Assembly (NCBI RefSeq): GCF_024529955.1
Contig: NZ_AP024854.1
Coordinates: forward strand, 2,790,001 to 2,854,000
Source of the DNA: Photobacterium toruni
Lineage (GTDB): Bacteria; Pseudomonadota; Gammaproteobacteria; Enterobacterales; Vibrionaceae
Length of the DNA: 64,000 nucleotides
Direction of reading: 5' to 3'
The notes under the pieces are model-generated. The model had not been told where the DNA came from and did not search any database. It saw nothing but the letters and a program-made list of their open reading frames with translations. Of this stretch, positions 53,999-64,000 are shown piece by piece. The position numbers and the translations under genes were made by a program. Each line of letters starts with the position of its first letter. Position 1 is the stretch's first letter.

Positions 53999-56022
53999 TA
54001 GTGTTTCTCCAGTTGCGATACAAATGCACGGACTTCTGCTGGCAGTGCCATGTCATCACCATATTTTGGAATAATAGGCATTTCAGCATCCATTAATCGC
54101 ATACCTTTATCGGCTTGGTATAACTGTTGCGCGCGAATGTAGTTATATTTACGCTGCGTCATGCCATCGGCACTCATGCCATCACGTAAAATCGTTGGGC
54201 GAATGAAAATCATCAAATTGGTTTTTTCAGTTTGATTATTGGTCGAACGGAATAACGCGCCTAACACTGGAATATCTCCTAAAATCGGCACTTTTTGCTC
54301 CGACTCAAGGGTCTTCTCTTGCATCAAACCACCAAGAGCGATCATATTGCCATCTTTCACTAACACTGATGTGGTTAGCTCACGCTTATCAAAACGAATA
54401 TCAACCGCACCATTAGCATCGGCAACTTGCGATACTACTTGCTCGATCTTCATCTGTACTGAGTCACCTTCGTTGATTTGCGGCGTTACTTTAAGCTTAA
54501 TACCGACATCTTTACGTTCAACAGTGGTAAACGGATTATCATTATTTGAACCCGTTTGTGAGCCAGTAGTAACGGGCACTTCTTGACCAACCGATAAGTT
54601 TGCTTCTTGATTATCAAGCACCGTAATATTTGGCGTAGAAAGCACATTAACATTACGGTTTGATTGCACGGCAGTAACCAACGCGGTCCAGTCACCTAAT
54701 GCAATCGCCGCAGCCGCACCTTTAACGCCACCTAAGAAGGCTGCCATTGGGGCTAAGTCGCCACTTTCAGTGGTGACGATAGGAGGTAACTGCTCACCTG
54801 TATTTGGATCCGTTCGATTTTGGGTTGTGACTTTATCTTTGCCTTGCTCTTGCGCTGACAATAAACCACCGATGGGTGCACCACTGTTTCCAAACTGAAT
54901 CACACCACCATCTTCAGAGCCCCACTGAACACCAAAATCGACACCATCACCTTCTTGTACTTCAACAATCATCGCCTCAATGTGGACTTGAGCGCGACGA
55001 ATATCGAGTTGAGAAATGATCGCTTCTAAGCGCTTCATCACATCAGCTGGTGCTGAAATAATGAGTGCATTCGTCGGTGCATGGGCTGAGATCATAACAT
55101 CGTCTTTATTTGTGCTCTGACCCTGACCTGAATTACCTTTGGTCGTGGCTTGAACATTTTCAGACACCCCTTTTAGAACATCGACGAGATCTTCAGCTTT
55201 AGCGTATTTAAGATAAAACACACGGCTATTACCACTGACTGCCATCTCTTTGTCTAAGCGATGGATCAGCTTCTTTAACCGCTCGCGCACTTTCGGATCA
55301 CCTGAAATCAATACTGAGTTGGTACGCTCATCGGCAACCGCTTTAGGGATCAAAAAGCTTGGAGTTGATTTTGCTTCAGCACTTTTATTAAGTGAGTCAA
55401 TAATCCGTACCATTTCTGACGCAGAGGCATTATTAAGTGATACAACCGTTACATCTTTATTACCTGCACGATCCACACGTTCAATAATTTCAGCTAAGCG
55501 ATTTACCACCGCGGCACGACCGGTGATCATAATGATATTAGCTGGATCATAATGGACCACGTTACCCGCGCCCGCATTATCATTTAGCTGACGTAATAAC
55601 GGAGATAATTCACGTACCGAGACATTTTTAACCGCAATCACACGGGTAACAACCGCGTCACCGGGAATATTTTTATCATTAGCGCCAACCACGGGAATAG
55701 CGGCAGTTTTGGCATCTTTGTCACGAATGACTTTCATCACGCCATCTTCCATGGTCACCACCGCATAACCATAAACATCAAGCACATTAAGGAAGAAGCG
55801 ATAATACTGCTCTTCATTCAATAAATCATAGCTACGCACATTCACTTGCCCACGCACTGCGGGATCGATAATGATTGTTTTATGCAAAGTGCGACCAACA
55901 ATATTGATAAACTCTTGAATATCTGTGCCTTTAAAATTAGCACTTAATTCATCGGCAATGGCTTGACTACAAAACAAGCCACTCGCTAACAATAGGGCAC
56001 TTTTACCCATCCATTTTTTCAC
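53998..56022 (-). CDS. epsD: Type II secretion outer-membrane secretin D
   Basis: This 674-residue secretin forms the outer-membrane channel. A signal peptide (1-23, ending QAIA) is followed by the N0 domain ([20 protein letters not shown]) and N1-N3 domains to about 330. The C-terminal secretin domain contains [26 protein letters not shown] and [16 protein letters not shown] short S-domain follows at the end. It is second in the operon, about 50 bp after epsC. Confidence 0.97.
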   Translation of the reverse strand: MKKWMGKSALLLASGLFCSQAIADELSANFKGTDIQEFINIVGRTLHKTIIIDPAVRGQVNVRSYDLLNEEQYYRFFLNVLDVYGYAVVTMEDGVMKVIRDKDAKTAAIPVVGANDKNIPGDAVVTRVIAVKNVSVRELSPLLRQLNDNAGAGNVVHYDPANIIMITGRAAVVNRLAEIIERVDRAGNKDVTVVSLNNASASEMVRIIDSLNKSAEAKSTPSFLIPKAVADERTNSVLISGDPKVRERLKKLIHRLDKEMAVSGNSRVFYLKYAKAEDLVDVLKGVSENVQATTKGNSGQGQSTNKDDVMISAHAPTNALIISAPADVMKRLEAIISQLDIRRAQVHIEAMIVEVQEGDGVDFGVQWGSEDGGVIQFGNSGAPIGGLLSAQEQGKDKVTTQNRTDPNTGEQLPPIVTTESGDLAPMAAFLGGVKGAAAAIALGDWTALVTAVQSNRNVNVLSTPNITVLDNQEANLSVGQEVPVTTGSQTGSNNDNPFTTVERKDVGIKLKVTPQINEGDSVQMKIEQVVSQVADANGAVDIRFDKRELTTSVLVKDGNMIALGGLMQEKTLESEQKVPILGDIPVLGALFRSTNNQTEKTNLMIFIRPTILRDGMSADGMTQRKYNYIRAQQLYQADKGMRLMDAEMPIIPKYGDDMALPAEVRAFVSQLEKH

Positions 56023-56072
56023 AAAAAACTCCTGCGTAATCGCATATTCATTTCAAGCTAAGCACTAAGATG

Positions 56073-56969
56073 TTATTGCAGCTCAATGTGGATATCATGT
56101 AACTGACCGTCACGCTCAACCGTCAGTGTAAAATCAGTGGCTGAAGATAATTCACCCCAAAGCTTGGCCATAATTGCAGGATCTGTCAGGCTACGACCGT
56201 TAATACTCACTGCAAGATCATTGGCTTTAAGACCAACCTGATCAAATAAAATTCTATTCTTGCCGGGATTGACACGATAGCCTTCAATTTGGCCATCTTT
56301 TTTTACCTGAGATAAACGGATATAACTGAATAATGTTTGAGGCTCAGATAAAATTTCTTGTTTGATTTTGGCTAACTCTGCGGTATTACTATTACTTTGC
56401 GAAGTATGACGTTGAGGTACAGCAGCCGTTAGTGATGGTTTAGTAAATTTTAAACCTTCAAGCATTAAGGTTTCATCACGACCGTTGTTTCGAATAATAA
56501 CGCGATCGTTATACACCGCAATTAAAGTCGCACGCGTATTATCAATAACTTCATTAATACCATATGTATTTTGTTTACCGTTATTGGTCACCACCGCCAA
56601 TGCTTTTGATGGCGTTGAACTAGCAACGACACCGACCAAAGTTAATCGTAATTGTGTTTGCGGTGCATCTTGTTTAACGGGCTTAATCGAAATAGGTGCG
56701 GCATTGGCTTGATAACGACCAAACAAATTCAGGCTTAATAATTCATTAATGGGTAATTGTTGTTGAGAGGTATTCACGGTTACCGCAAGAGGTTGCCAAC
56801 GAGCAACAGCAGGAGTAGGTTCGATAATAGACCACACCAAACGCCCCATAACCCAAGCCAATATCACCACTAAAATACAAGTTAAAAGACGCGTGACAGA
56901 TTGTAATGATAACGGACATTTGGTTGCTGCAGTAGCAAACCACTTTGAAGCAAGCATAGTGAAATCCAT
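56073..56969 (-). CDS. epsC: Type II secretion system protein C
   Basis: This 298-residue inner-membrane protein connects the platform to the secretin. One membrane helix is at about 29-47, and the homology region at about 70-165 includes LNLFGRYQ and LTLVGVVASSTPSKALAVV. A C-terminal PDZ domain (about 215-298) contains YRVNPGKNRILFDQVGLKAN. It is the first gene of the epsCDEFGHIJKLMN operon. Neither candidate start (56969 or 56957) has a strong ribosome binding site. No epsO/pilD prepilin peptidase gene is in this window. Confidence 0.95.
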   Translation of the reverse strand: MDFTMLASKWFATAATKCPLSLQSVTRLLTCILVVILAWVMGRLVWSIIEPTPAVARWQPLAVTVNTSQQQLPINELLSLNLFGRYQANAAPISIKPVKQDAPQTQLRLTLVGVVASSTPSKALAVVTNNGKQNTYGINEVIDNTRATLIAVYNDRVIIRNNGRDETLMLEGLKFTKPSLTAAVPQRHTSQSNSNTAELAKIKQEILSEPQTLFSYIRLSQVKKDGQIEGYRVNPGKNRILFDQVGLKANDLAVSINGRSLTDPAIMAKLWGELSSATDFTLTVERDGQLHDIHIELQ

Positions 56970-57050
56970 TGTTAAAATACCAAGAACTATTAAACAAATA
57001 GGTGCAGTGCAATCGTATCTGAAAATTGAATGGACTATGATCGCCTGTTC

Positions 57051-57078
57051 ATTATCGAAATACCATTTAATAATCCAA
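57051..57078 (-). promoter_or_regulatory. Possible promoter of the eps operon
   Basis: On the minus strand TTGGAT (57078-57073) and GATAAT (57056-57051) are 16 bp apart, about 80 bp before epsC. Both boxes deviate from consensus by one or two bases, so this is tentative. Confidence 0.4.
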
Positions 57079-57242
57079 ACAAAACACCATAGTATCTAAG
57101 AATTTAATGATTTTTTGTAATAAATTCTTACTCAGTGATTGAAATCCTCGGCTAATATCACCATTTATAGTAAATAGTCACATTAACTGCTGTTATTGGC
57201 AAAATGTGATAATTTATCGTTTCAACAAATAAAGGCACCGTG

Positions 57243-57653
57243 ATGGGTCAAAACACCTCGAATATTAAACAGGTTCGTCTTGATAAATGGTTATGGGCTG
57301 CCCGCTTTTACAAAACACGTTCAATTGCTCGCGCTATGATTGACGGCGGTAAAGTGCAGTACAATGGTCAACGTTCAAAACCAAGTAAAATTATTGAACT
57401 TGGTGCAGCGATAAAATTACGTCAGGGTAATGATGAGAAGATTATCATCATCGAACAAATCTCAGACTGTCGCCGTGGCGCACCAGAAGCACAACTACTC
57501 TATCGAGAAACGGCTGAAAGTATTACAGCCCGCGAACAGACAGCAAAAATGCGCAAACTCAATGCTTATGACAATCCAAGTCCAGAAAAACGACCGGATA
57601 AAAAGCAACGCCGCGACATTATGCGATTCAAAAATATTAACGCATCTGAATAA
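57243..57653 (+). CDS. hslR: Ribosome-associated heat shock protein Hsp15
   Basis: This protein of about 136 residues is an S4-domain RNA-binding protein that rescues stalled 50S subunits still carrying nascent chains. The S4 motif reads VRLDKWLWAARFYKTRSIAR and then IDGGKVQYNGQRSKPS at residues 11-50. The basic tail ends RPDKKQRRDIMRFKN. The ATG at 57243 was chosen, with AAAGG 7-9 bp upstream; a GTG directly before it is less likely. It diverges from epsC and precedes hslO. Confidence 0.95.
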   Translation: MGQNTSNIKQVRLDKWLWAARFYKTRSIARAMIDGGKVQYNGQRSKPSKIIELGAAIKLRQGNDEKIIIIEQISDCRRGAPEAQLLYRETAESITAREQTAKMRKLNAYDNPSPEKRPDKKQRRDIMRFKNINASE

Positions 57654-57807
57654 ATAACTCAGAGCCAATCGATTAAATTATAATTTCAACAATGAGTGCT
57701 TTATTGCAACGGTTTAACCCGCCTTGGTTGCGGCGTTGACCATAAAGTAATTACTGTTCATTTTATCCCTTTATTGGGTTGGCTCTATAGTTGGAGAATA
57801 CATACTC

Positions 57808-58686
57808 ATGACAAACGATAGTTTAAACCGTTACCTTTTCGACGGCGCAGCTGTTCGCGGCGAATTGGTACAAGTAAGTCAAACTTACCAACAAATTATT
57901 GCGGATAAAAACTACCCAGCACCAGTAGCAACGTTATTGGGCGAATTATTGGTAGCAACTAGCCTATTAACGGCAACGTTAAAGTTTGAAGGCTCAATCA
58001 CAGTACAAGTTCAAGGTGATGGTCCTGTAAGCTTAGCGGTAATCAACGGTGATCATAACCAACAATTACGTGGTGTCGCGCGTTGGAATGGTGACGTAGA
58101 AGCGGGTACTATTCATGACTTAATGGGTAAAGGTCACATGGTGATCACCATTACACCAACCAAGGGCGAGCGCTACCAAGGTGTCGTAGGTCTTGATGGT
58201 GATACATTGGCTGAGTGTCTTGAAAGTTACTTCAAAAATTCAGAGCAATTAAAAACCCGTATCTGGTTGCGTACTGGCACAATTGATGACCAAGTAAAAG
58301 CGGCGGGAATGCTGTTACAAATCATGCCTGATGGTACTGGTACAGAAGGCGACTTCGAACATTTAGAAGCGTTAACTGAAACCGTTAAAGATGAAGAGCT
58401 ATTTACGCTAGAAGCACAAGATGTGCTATATCGTCTTTACCATCAAGAGCAAGTACAACTGTTTGATCCTCAGGCTGTCAGCTTTGAGTGTGGTTGTTCA
58501 CGTGAGCGCAGTGCAGCGGCAATCATGAGTGTTCAACCAGATGAGATAGATAAAATCATTGCTGACGATGGCAAAGTATCACTACATTGTGATTATTGTG
58601 GCACAAGCTATGACTTCGACAGCATTGATATAGCAGCACTACGTGATAATAGTGCTAGCACTACAGATAGTGATCAAATTCACTAA
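57808..58686 (+). CDS. hslO: Redox-regulated chaperone Hsp33
   Basis: This 292-residue chaperone is activated by oxidation and heat. The four zinc-binding cysteines of the redox switch are all present: Cys228 and Cys230 in ECGCSRE, and Cys261 and Cys264 in HCDYCG. The N-terminal domain includes [24 protein letters not shown] and [17 protein letters not shown]. It follows hslR by about 150 bp and is followed by a strong terminator. The length equals that of E. coli Hsp33. Confidence 0.97.
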   Translation: MTNDSLNRYLFDGAAVRGELVQVSQTYQQIIADKNYPAPVATLLGELLVATSLLTATLKFEGSITVQVQGDGPVSLAVINGDHNQQLRGVARWNGDVEAGTIHDLMGKGHMVITITPTKGERYQGVVGLDGDTLAECLESYFKNSEQLKTRIWLRTGTIDDQVKAAGMLLQIMPDGTGTEGDFEHLEALTETVKDEELFTLEAQDVLYRLYHQEQVQLFDPQAVSFECGCSRERSAAAIMSVQPDEIDKIIADDGKVSLHCDYCGTSYDFDSIDIAALRDNSASTTDSDQIH

Positions 58687-58707
58687 TTCACACCATATCG
58701 TTATTTA

Positions 58708-58735
58708 AAGCCGGCTAATTATGCCGGTTTTTTTT
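58708..58735 (+). terminator. Terminator after hslO
   Basis: The stem AAGCCGGC/GCCGGTTT (one G-U pair) with a 7-base loop runs into eight T residues, about 20 bp after the hslO stop. Confidence 0.9.
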
Positions 58736-59009
58736 ATTTAATATTTAAATTTCATCATCGCCACACCGTATATAAACGTATATTTCACCTTTATTTGTGC
58801 TTTTTTTGCAATCACGCCGCGTAAAAATTGACCATTATCACAACAAATATATTTTAACATTTCCGCAAAGTAAAACCTCTCGCGATCTCGACATTTTTAC
58901 CTAAAATTAACAAAATGATGGTCGGTTTTTTGATGACCGTCCCTGATTTAGCGGTTTAGGGTTGTTAGCATGATTGACAGTTAAACAACATCTTACCCTA
59001 GGAGCACCA
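58736..59009 (+). promoter_or_regulatory. pckA upstream region with possible promoter
   Basis: This is a gap of about 270 bp. A TTGACC (58828-58833) and TATTTT (58850-58855) pair with 16-bp spacing is a weak promoter candidate. The stretch TCGGTTTTTTGATGACCG at about 58,922-58,939 can form a short hairpin in the leader. The region ends with TAGGAG, the pckA ribosome binding site. No gene is seen. Confidence 0.45.
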
Positions 59010-60641
59010 ATGATCACTTCTTGTGTCGATAATAAGGTTGCAAACAACATGGATTTATCCCAATACGGTATTACCAATGTTACAGATGTTATTCGTAACC
59101 CATCCTACGAAGTTCTTTTTAATGAAGAAACCAAACCAGAACTTGAAGGTTACGAGCGCGGTATAGTTACAGAGCTGGGTGCCGTATCTGTTGATACCGG
59201 CATTTTTACAGGTCGTTCACCACAAGATAAATTTATTGTGCGTGATAACACTACCAAAGATACATTGTGGTGGTCAGATCAAGGTAAGAATGACAATAAA
59301 GCCCTAACACAAACAGCATGGTTAGATCTAAAAGAATTAGTCACTAATCAACTATCAAATAAACGCCTGTTTGTTATTGATGGCTACTGTGGTGCAAACC
59401 CAGACACTCGCCTTTGTATTCGCGTTATCACTGAAGTCGCATGGCAAGCACATTTTGTAAAAAACATGTTCATTCGCCCAACAGAGGCTGAGCTTGAGAA
59501 TTTCGAACCTGATTTTGTGATCATGAACGGTTCAAAGTGCACTAACCCTAAATGGCAAGAACACGGCATGAACTCTGAAAACTTCACGGTTTTCAATCTT
59601 AGTGAAAAAATGCAATTGATTGGCGGTACATGGTACGGCGGTGAGATGAAGAAAGGTATGTTCGCAATGATGAACTACTTCTTACCGCTACAAGGTATTG
59701 CATCTATGCACTGTTCAGCCAACATGAGCCAAGAAGGCGATGTGGCGGTATTCTTTGGTCTATCAGGTACGGGAAAAACAACCCTATCAACCGATCCTAA
59801 ACGTGCGTTAATTGGTGATGATGAGCATGGCTGGGATGACAATGGCGTGTTTAACTTTGAAGGTGGTTGCTATGCAAAAACTATCAACCTATCAAAAGAA
59901 GCAGAGCCTGATATCTACAATGCTATTCGTCGTGATGCTTTGCTAGAAAACGTTACTGTTCGCGGTGATGGTTCAATTGATTTTGATGATAACTCAAAAA
60001 CTGAAAACACCCGTGTTTCTTACCCAATTTACCATATTGAAAATATTGTTAAGCCCGTTTCAAAAGGCGGTCATGCTAATAAAGTGATCTTCTTATCTGC
60101 AGATGCTTTTGGTGTATTACCTCCGGTTTCAAAATTAACTCCAGAGCAAACTAAGTACCATTTCCTTTCAGGCTTTACCGCTAAATTAGCCGGTACTGAG
60201 CGTGGTATTACTGAACCAACACCAACGTTCTCAGCTTGTTTTGGTAATGCGTTCCTAACGTTACATCCAACTCAATATGCTGAAGTATTGGTTAAACGGA
60301 TGGAAGCTGCAGGCGCTGAAGCGTACTTGGTAAACACCGGTTGGAACGGCACTGGTAAGCGAATTTCAATTCAAGATACGCGTGCAATCATTGATGCAAT
60401 TCTTGATGGTTCAATTGATGAAGCAAATACCAAACAGATTCCAATCTTTAATCTAACGGTGCCAACATCACTACCCGGTGTTGATCCAATGATTCTTGAT
60501 CCTCGTGATACTTACACTGATCCACTTCAGTGGCAAAGCAAAGCTGAAGATTTAGCGACACGCTTTATTACTAATTTTGATAAGTATACTGATACTCAAG
60601 AAGGTCAACAGTTAGTTACTGCAGGTCCACAACTCAAGTAA
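59010..60641 (+). CDS. pckA: Phosphoenolpyruvate carboxykinase (ATP)
   Basis: This 543-residue enzyme converts oxaloacetate and ATP to phosphoenolpyruvate, the entry step of gluconeogenesis. The kinase P-loop is [11 protein letters not shown] near 246-256, the metal- and substrate-binding [10 protein letters not shown] follows at about 270, and [15 protein letters not shown] lies near 60. The ATG at 59010 ([16 protein letters not shown]) was chosen because AGGAG lies 7 bp upstream; a TTG at 58974 has none. It is close to the E. coli enzyme (540) and, as there, lies near hslR-hslO. It has its own terminator. Confidence 0.97.
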   Translation: MITSCVDNKVANNMDLSQYGITNVTDVIRNPSYEVLFNEETKPELEGYERGIVTELGAVSVDTGIFTGRSPQDKFIVRDNTTKDTLWWSDQGKNDNKALTQTAWLDLKELVTNQLSNKRLFVIDGYCGANPDTRLCIRVITEVAWQAHFVKNMFIRPTEAELENFEPDFVIMNGSKCTNPKWQEHGMNSENFTVFNLSEKMQLIGGTWYGGEMKKGMFAMMNYFLPLQGIASMHCSANMSQEGDVAVFFGLSGTGKTTLSTDPKRALIGDDEHGWDDNGVFNFEGGCYAKTINLSKEAEPDIYNAIRRDALLENVTVRGDGSIDFDDNSKTENTRVSYPIYHIENIVKPVSKGGHANKVIFLSADAFGVLPPVSKLTPEQTKYHFLSGFTAKLAGTERGITEPTPTFSACFGNAFLTLHPTQYAEVLVKRMEAAGAEAYLVNTGWNGTGKRISIQDTRAIIDAILDGSIDEANTKQIPIFNLTVPTSLPGVDPMILDPRDTYTDPLQWQSKAEDLATRFITNFDKYTDTQEGQQLVTAGPQLK

Positions 60642-60666
60642 TCTTATTGCTCATTGAATAATCGTT

Positions 60667-60696
60667 AACAGCCTCTTTTATTAGAGGCTGTTTTTT
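60667..60696 (+). terminator. Terminator after pckA
   Basis: A perfect 10-bp stem AACAGCCTCT/AGAGGCTGTT with a 6-base loop is followed by TTTT, about 25 bp after the pckA stop. Confidence 0.93.
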
Positions 60697-60815
60697 ATTT
60701 CATCGCCATATTTCATATCAATACACTCACCAAAGCACTTGCTAAAAAAATGTTTTTCACCCACCCTCAATAAGCCTTTCTTTATATTTATATCTGCCGC
60801 TTACGAGGAAACGTT

Positions 60816-62843
60816 ATGCGATTTTTTAGCAAATTTGTGCTTGTTTTTATGTTAATCATCGTCGTAAGCCTAACAACCCTAATTGGACTATTACATACTC
60901 GTTATAATGAGCCGCTATTAAATTTAGTCCTCGCCCAAATCTCACCCTATCAAGTGTTTGCTAAAAAAATTGATTACGATATTCGATCGCCTTATCACAT
61001 CACTTTTGAACATGCAGAAATCACTCAACACCAACAGGTGTTTATTAATGCAGATAGCATTCAACTATGGTTATCAAAATCAAGTTTTACTGATCACAAG
61101 CTCGTATTTGACAGCGTCCAACTTAATAATATTACCGCAGTAAACATGCCACTATTTAGCCAATCACCACCCATAACGGTTAAGCGCTTAATACTCAATA
61201 ATACCAATATACATACCCCTGAATTTAAGATTAAACACGGGGTAATTGAAATGGATAATTGGCAAACACCACAACCAAATACGTCGTGGTGGCAGAGCTT
61301 TAATGGTAGTTTTAAAATGAATGCCACCAGCGTTAAATGGCACCAATTACAACTACAACAACTGCTAATCAATGCTAAAAAGCACGACCAACAATGGCAG
61401 TTTGATGGTATATCTGGCCGCTGGCATCAGGCGACATTTACCGCCCAAGCTCAGCTTGATAATCACAACCACAGTTTAACAGTTGACCAACTCACCATCA
61501 GTCGCTTTCACTTGCAAGATCAACAATTGCTCAATACTTGGCGACAACAATTCAGTCAACCAATGCCAATGTTAAAAACCATTAAATTCAATCGTGTTGA
61601 TGTGGTCAACAGCAGTATTGAATTACCCCAATGGGGCGCTGACGATATTAATTTATCATTGGAAAATTGGCAGTGGCCCCTCACTTATTGGCAACAACAA
61701 AACAGTCGCTTATCGTTTAGTGCCCGTCATGCTCAATGGCAACAACTTAATTTTGAACAACCATTAGCTGAATTACAATTTATGCCTCAGCAAATTATTA
61801 GCCATGGTATATCCGCCCATATGATGGATGGTGCTGTTCGTATTGATGGTTGGATAGATCCACAACAACTTTTTATTAATCAATTTAAAGCCAGTGGTAT
61901 TAAATGGTTTGTGAGTAAAGATTGGTCTCAGAAATGGCAACAATGGCAGCAACAATACACCGATATTATAGTCAAAAAACTGAGTATCAATAACAGTCAA
62001 ATTACCTCATCGGCTTCTGCTATACCTTTGCAACTGGCAGGAATTGATATTGATGCACAAGATACGGTACTAAAACAAAATAATCAGTGGGGATTATGGC
62101 AAGGGAATATTGAAGCAAATTTGGGGTTTGGCAGTATCAATCAAGTCATTATTAATCAAGCAATTGCTACCATGCACAGTAATGCAGGCCAATGGCAATT
62201 AGATAAATTAACCCTGCCATTTAAAGATGGAATATTAAAAGCACGCGCAAGAATATCACTTGAGAAGCCACAGCATCCATGGCAATTAACTCTCATGGGC
62301 GACACTATGCCAGCTCAAATATTATACCGTTGGTTAGCATTGCCTCTTCCACTGACAGGCGCTATCGACACTCAAATAAAACTCAATGGTTATGCACGCA
62401 GCTGGGCAGATTTTAATACTCACTTAACTGGCAGTGCTAATGTCACATCACGTCAATTGGCATTAAATAACATCACCCCACAGCAATTATTGGCGCAATG
62501 GCAACAGCCCAATTTTACTGTCGAGAATCAACCTGCGGCAACACCAAGTGTGGCATTGCCGTTACAACTTACAACGCCACCACTCATACTAACGGCACAC
62601 GATGGCACCATCCAATTATCCCCATCAACCATCACGGGTAATGATTTCAGATTAAATATGATGGGACAATGGAATTTCACCACCGCCCAACAGCAGCAAT
62701 TACAACTGATATTAACAACGGGCTGTCAACAACTAACCCGTTCATGGCATCAAGGAATATCAACCGCAACGGTCGATTCATCATGTACAGGTAACACTAA
62801 ATATGTTCCCGTAAACGTTGATGAAACTGTTTTACCACACTGA
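60816..62843 (+). CDS. AsmA-family envelope protein
   Basis: This 675-residue protein has one N-terminal signal-anchor helix (about 6-26) and a long periplasmic body rich in beta-strands, Gln and Trp. It resembles AsmA/YicH-type proteins, which are thought to carry lipids between the membranes. AsmA-like features are the N-terminal ISPYQVFAKKIDYDI and the C-terminal repeat-like segment LTGAIDTQIKLNGYARSWADF, followed by LQLTTPPLILTAHDGTIQLS. A GAGGA ribosome binding site precedes the ATG. The last 94 bp overlap the end of the convergent madA-like gene. Function beyond the family is not inferable. Confidence 0.82.
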   Translation: MRFFSKFVLVFMLIIVVSLTTLIGLLHTRYNEPLLNLVLAQISPYQVFAKKIDYDIRSPYHITFEHAEITQHQQVFINADSIQLWLSKSSFTDHKLVFDSVQLNNITAVNMPLFSQSPPITVKRLILNNTNIHTPEFKIKHGVIEMDNWQTPQPNTSWWQSFNGSFKMNATSVKWHQLQLQQLLINAKKHDQQWQFDGISGRWHQATFTAQAQLDNHNHSLTVDQLTISRFHLQDQQLLNTWRQQFSQPMPMLKTIKFNRVDVVNSSIELPQWGADDINLSLENWQWPLTYWQQQNSRLSFSARHAQWQQLNFEQPLAELQFMPQQIISHGISAHMMDGAVRIDGWIDPQQLFINQFKASGIKWFVSKDWSQKWQQWQQQYTDIIVKKLSINNSQITSSASAIPLQLAGIDIDAQDTVLKQNNQWGLWQGNIEANLGFGSINQVIINQAIATMHSNAGQWQLDKLTLPFKDGILKARARISLEKPQHPWQLTLMGDTMPAQILYRWLALPLPLTGAIDTQIKLNGYARSWADFNTHLTGSANVTSRQLALNNITPQQLLAQWQQPNFTVENQPAATPSVALPLQLTTPPLILTAHDGTIQLSPSTITGNDFRLNMMGQWNFTTAQQQQLQLILTTGCQQLTRSWHQGISTATVDSSCTGNTKYVPVNVDETVLPH

Positions 62844-63679
62844 ACATTAACATCAACCGTGATCCGTCCTTTACGCTGTTGAGTAATTCGATCAAAGTCA
62901 CCGCGTAAATGCTCAAGGGTGGTGACGGCGATCGGCCGTTCTGTTACAGGTGCAGAATAACGAATGTGGCTATCAACTAAAATAATATTGCCTTGTAAGC
63001 CACGTTCTTTAAGTAACAGCCAAATAAAACCCCAACCAGCCAATGTTGCCATAGTAAAAATACTGCCGGCAAACATAAATTCATTGGGATTAATATTGGC
63101 ATTAAACAACGCACTGACTTCAAATCGATAGCCCGTGTACTGATTAATTTTGATCCCCATTTTATCACTGATAGGGATCTGACTTTGCCATAGTGATTGC
63201 AACTCCTGACACCATTGTGGTTGACGAGCAACATCTGTTAACGGGGGTAACTGTTTAACCATTTGTTGATGACGTATTGGACCATGCTCATCACTTAGTT
63301 CACCTCGACTCTCAAAACCATTTTTAATATAAAATGGAATTGCAGCTTCACGAGCATTACACACTAACCGTTTTGCACCGTCATAACGCGCCAATGATTC
63401 AAGTGCCATTAAAATCATGCCACCTAACCCATGGTGCTGCACTGCGACATCAACGGCCATATAACGTACTTGACCCTCATTGTCAGGAGTTATATACAAA
63501 CGCCCAGCCGCAACCACATTATCATGATTATCAACTAACATTCGATGCGCACTGACATCATCATAAGCATCCCGCTCAGAGCCTAACGGTAAGTGCCATG
63601 GCTCGCGGAGCATCTGCCAACGAAAATGATAATAACGCGCAAACTGCTGTTCGGTTTGCGGAGTGACTAATCGGAACAT
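62750..63679 (-). CDS. GNAT plus YiiD-type thioesterase-fold protein (MadA/FabY-like)
   Basis: This 309-residue two-domain protein is like E. coli YiiD. The N-terminal GNAT domain (about 1-150) contains RYMAVDVAVQHHGLGGMILM. The C-terminal hot-dog domain (about 160-309) contains DKMGIKINQYTGYRFEVSAL, FAGSIFTMATLAGWGFIWL and HIRYSAPVTERPIAV. In E. coli this family has been reported as a malonyl-ACP decarboxylase that can prime fatty acid synthesis; I transfer that with caution. The ATG at 63679 has an AGGGAAGG site upstream. It follows dtd on the same strand and overlaps the AsmA gene end-to-end. Confidence 0.9.
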   Translation of the reverse strand: MFRLVTPQTEQQFARYYHFRWQMLREPWHLPLGSERDAYDDVSAHRMLVDNHDNVVAAGRLYITPDNEGQVRYMAVDVAVQHHGLGGMILMALESLARYDGAKRLVCNAREAAIPFYIKNGFESRGELSDEHGPIRHQQMVKQLPPLTDVARQPQWCQELQSLWQSQIPISDKMGIKINQYTGYRFEVSALFNANINPNEFMFAGSIFTMATLAGWGFIWLLLKERGLQGNIILVDSHIRYSAPVTERPIAVTTLEHLRGDFDRITQQRKGRITVDVNVQCGKTVSSTFTGTYLVLPVHDESTVAVDIP

Positions 63680-63741
63680 GCCTTCCCTCTCTTCCCTTAA
63701 TCGTCGATAGCTATTACATTCTAAAGTCGCACATCCAAGGC

Positions 63742-64000
63742 TTAGACCTGCAACCAAAATGTCACGGGGCCATCATTCACTAATGCGACCTTCATATCGG
63801 CACCAAATATTCCAGTTTCAGTTACAATTGGCTGTGCCTTACATTGTTCGACAAAATATTGGTACAACCGTTCAGCTTCAATAGGAGCCGCACCTGCTGA
63901 AAATCCTGGCCGCATGCCTTTTTTCGTATCCGCAGCCAAAGTAAATTGCGAAACCACCAACACACTACCTTGCGCTTGCTGCACATTAAGGTTCATTTTA
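63742..64000 (-). CDS. dtd: D-aminoacyl-tRNA deacylase, 3' part of gene
   Basis: This is the C-terminal 85 or so residues of Dtd (about 145 in full); the 5' end lies beyond the right edge. Dtd removes D-amino acids wrongly attached to tRNA. The catalytic-site segment [20 protein letters not shown] and the closing [11 protein letters not shown] are near-identical to the E. coli protein. The internal Met in KMNLNVQQ is not the start. It lies about 60 bp before the madA-like gene and is probably co-transcribed with it. Confidence 0.96.
   Translation of the reverse strand, partial: KMNLNVQQAQGSVLVVSQFTLAADTKKGMRPGFSAGAAPIEAERLYQYFVEQCKAQPIVTETGIFGADMKVALVNDGPVTFWLQV

Noticed and set aside
44095..56969. 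Possibility that the pseudopilin cluster was a type IV pilus or competence system
   Set aside because: Gene order C to N, with GspC, GspL, GspM, GspN and a tetracysteine GspE, is specific to type II secretion.

Overview
The window is chromosomal DNA of a gammaproteobacterium of the Vibrionaceae, most likely Photobacterium. The 16S genes read as Photobacterium-type, the type II secretion operon has the Vibrio eps order next to hslR-hslO-pckA, and the protein genes are AT-rich. The genus call rests on recognition of the 16S and gene order; no search was run.

From left to right, positions 1-7.7 kb (all minus strand) hold the classic tRNA-tuf-secE-nusG-rplKAJL-rpoB region, with four tRNA genes before tuf and rpoB running off the left edge. 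Positions 7.8-10.5 kb hold coaX, birA and murB (minus). Here a type III pantothenate kinase occupies the slot that coaA has in E. coli. A GNAT gene and pssA follow on the plus strand, then an IS630-type element whose transposase is split by a frameshift in an A7 tract.

Positions 13.7-37.1 kb are the most striking part: four complete 16S-spacer tRNA-23S-5S operons in direct tandem, all minus strand, about 5.7-5.9 kb apart. They sit between murB and murI, where E. coli has its single rrnB. Each copy has its own promoter, boxA leader and terminator. Copies I-III (numbered left to right) carry Ile and Ala tRNAs and an identical promoter. Copy IV, the rightmost, carries Glu, Lys and Val tRNAs and an unrelated upstream promoter. 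Copy I also ends with tRNA-Asp. The 16S copies differ in helix 6 (V1) and in the V3 hairpin by base changes that keep pairing.

Positions 37.2-44.1 kb hold a membrane-anchored RRM protein gene, murI, a DUF71/PP-loop gene, btuB with a cobalamin riboswitch, trmA, yijD and fabR. Positions 44.1-57 kb hold cysQ, nudE and the complete epsC-N type II secretion operon (minus). Positions 57.2-64 kb hold hslR, hslO, pckA and an AsmA-like gene (plus), then a convergent madA/yiiD-like gene and the 3' part of dtd.

Most of the window is core housekeeping: translation and transcription machinery, cofactor and envelope synthesis, and protein export. I found no CRISPR array, prophage, defence island or clearly new multi-gene system. 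The items most worth following up are the tandem rRNA array with its mosaic, covarying copies, the membrane-RRM protein, and the riboswitch-btuB-DUF71 cassette.
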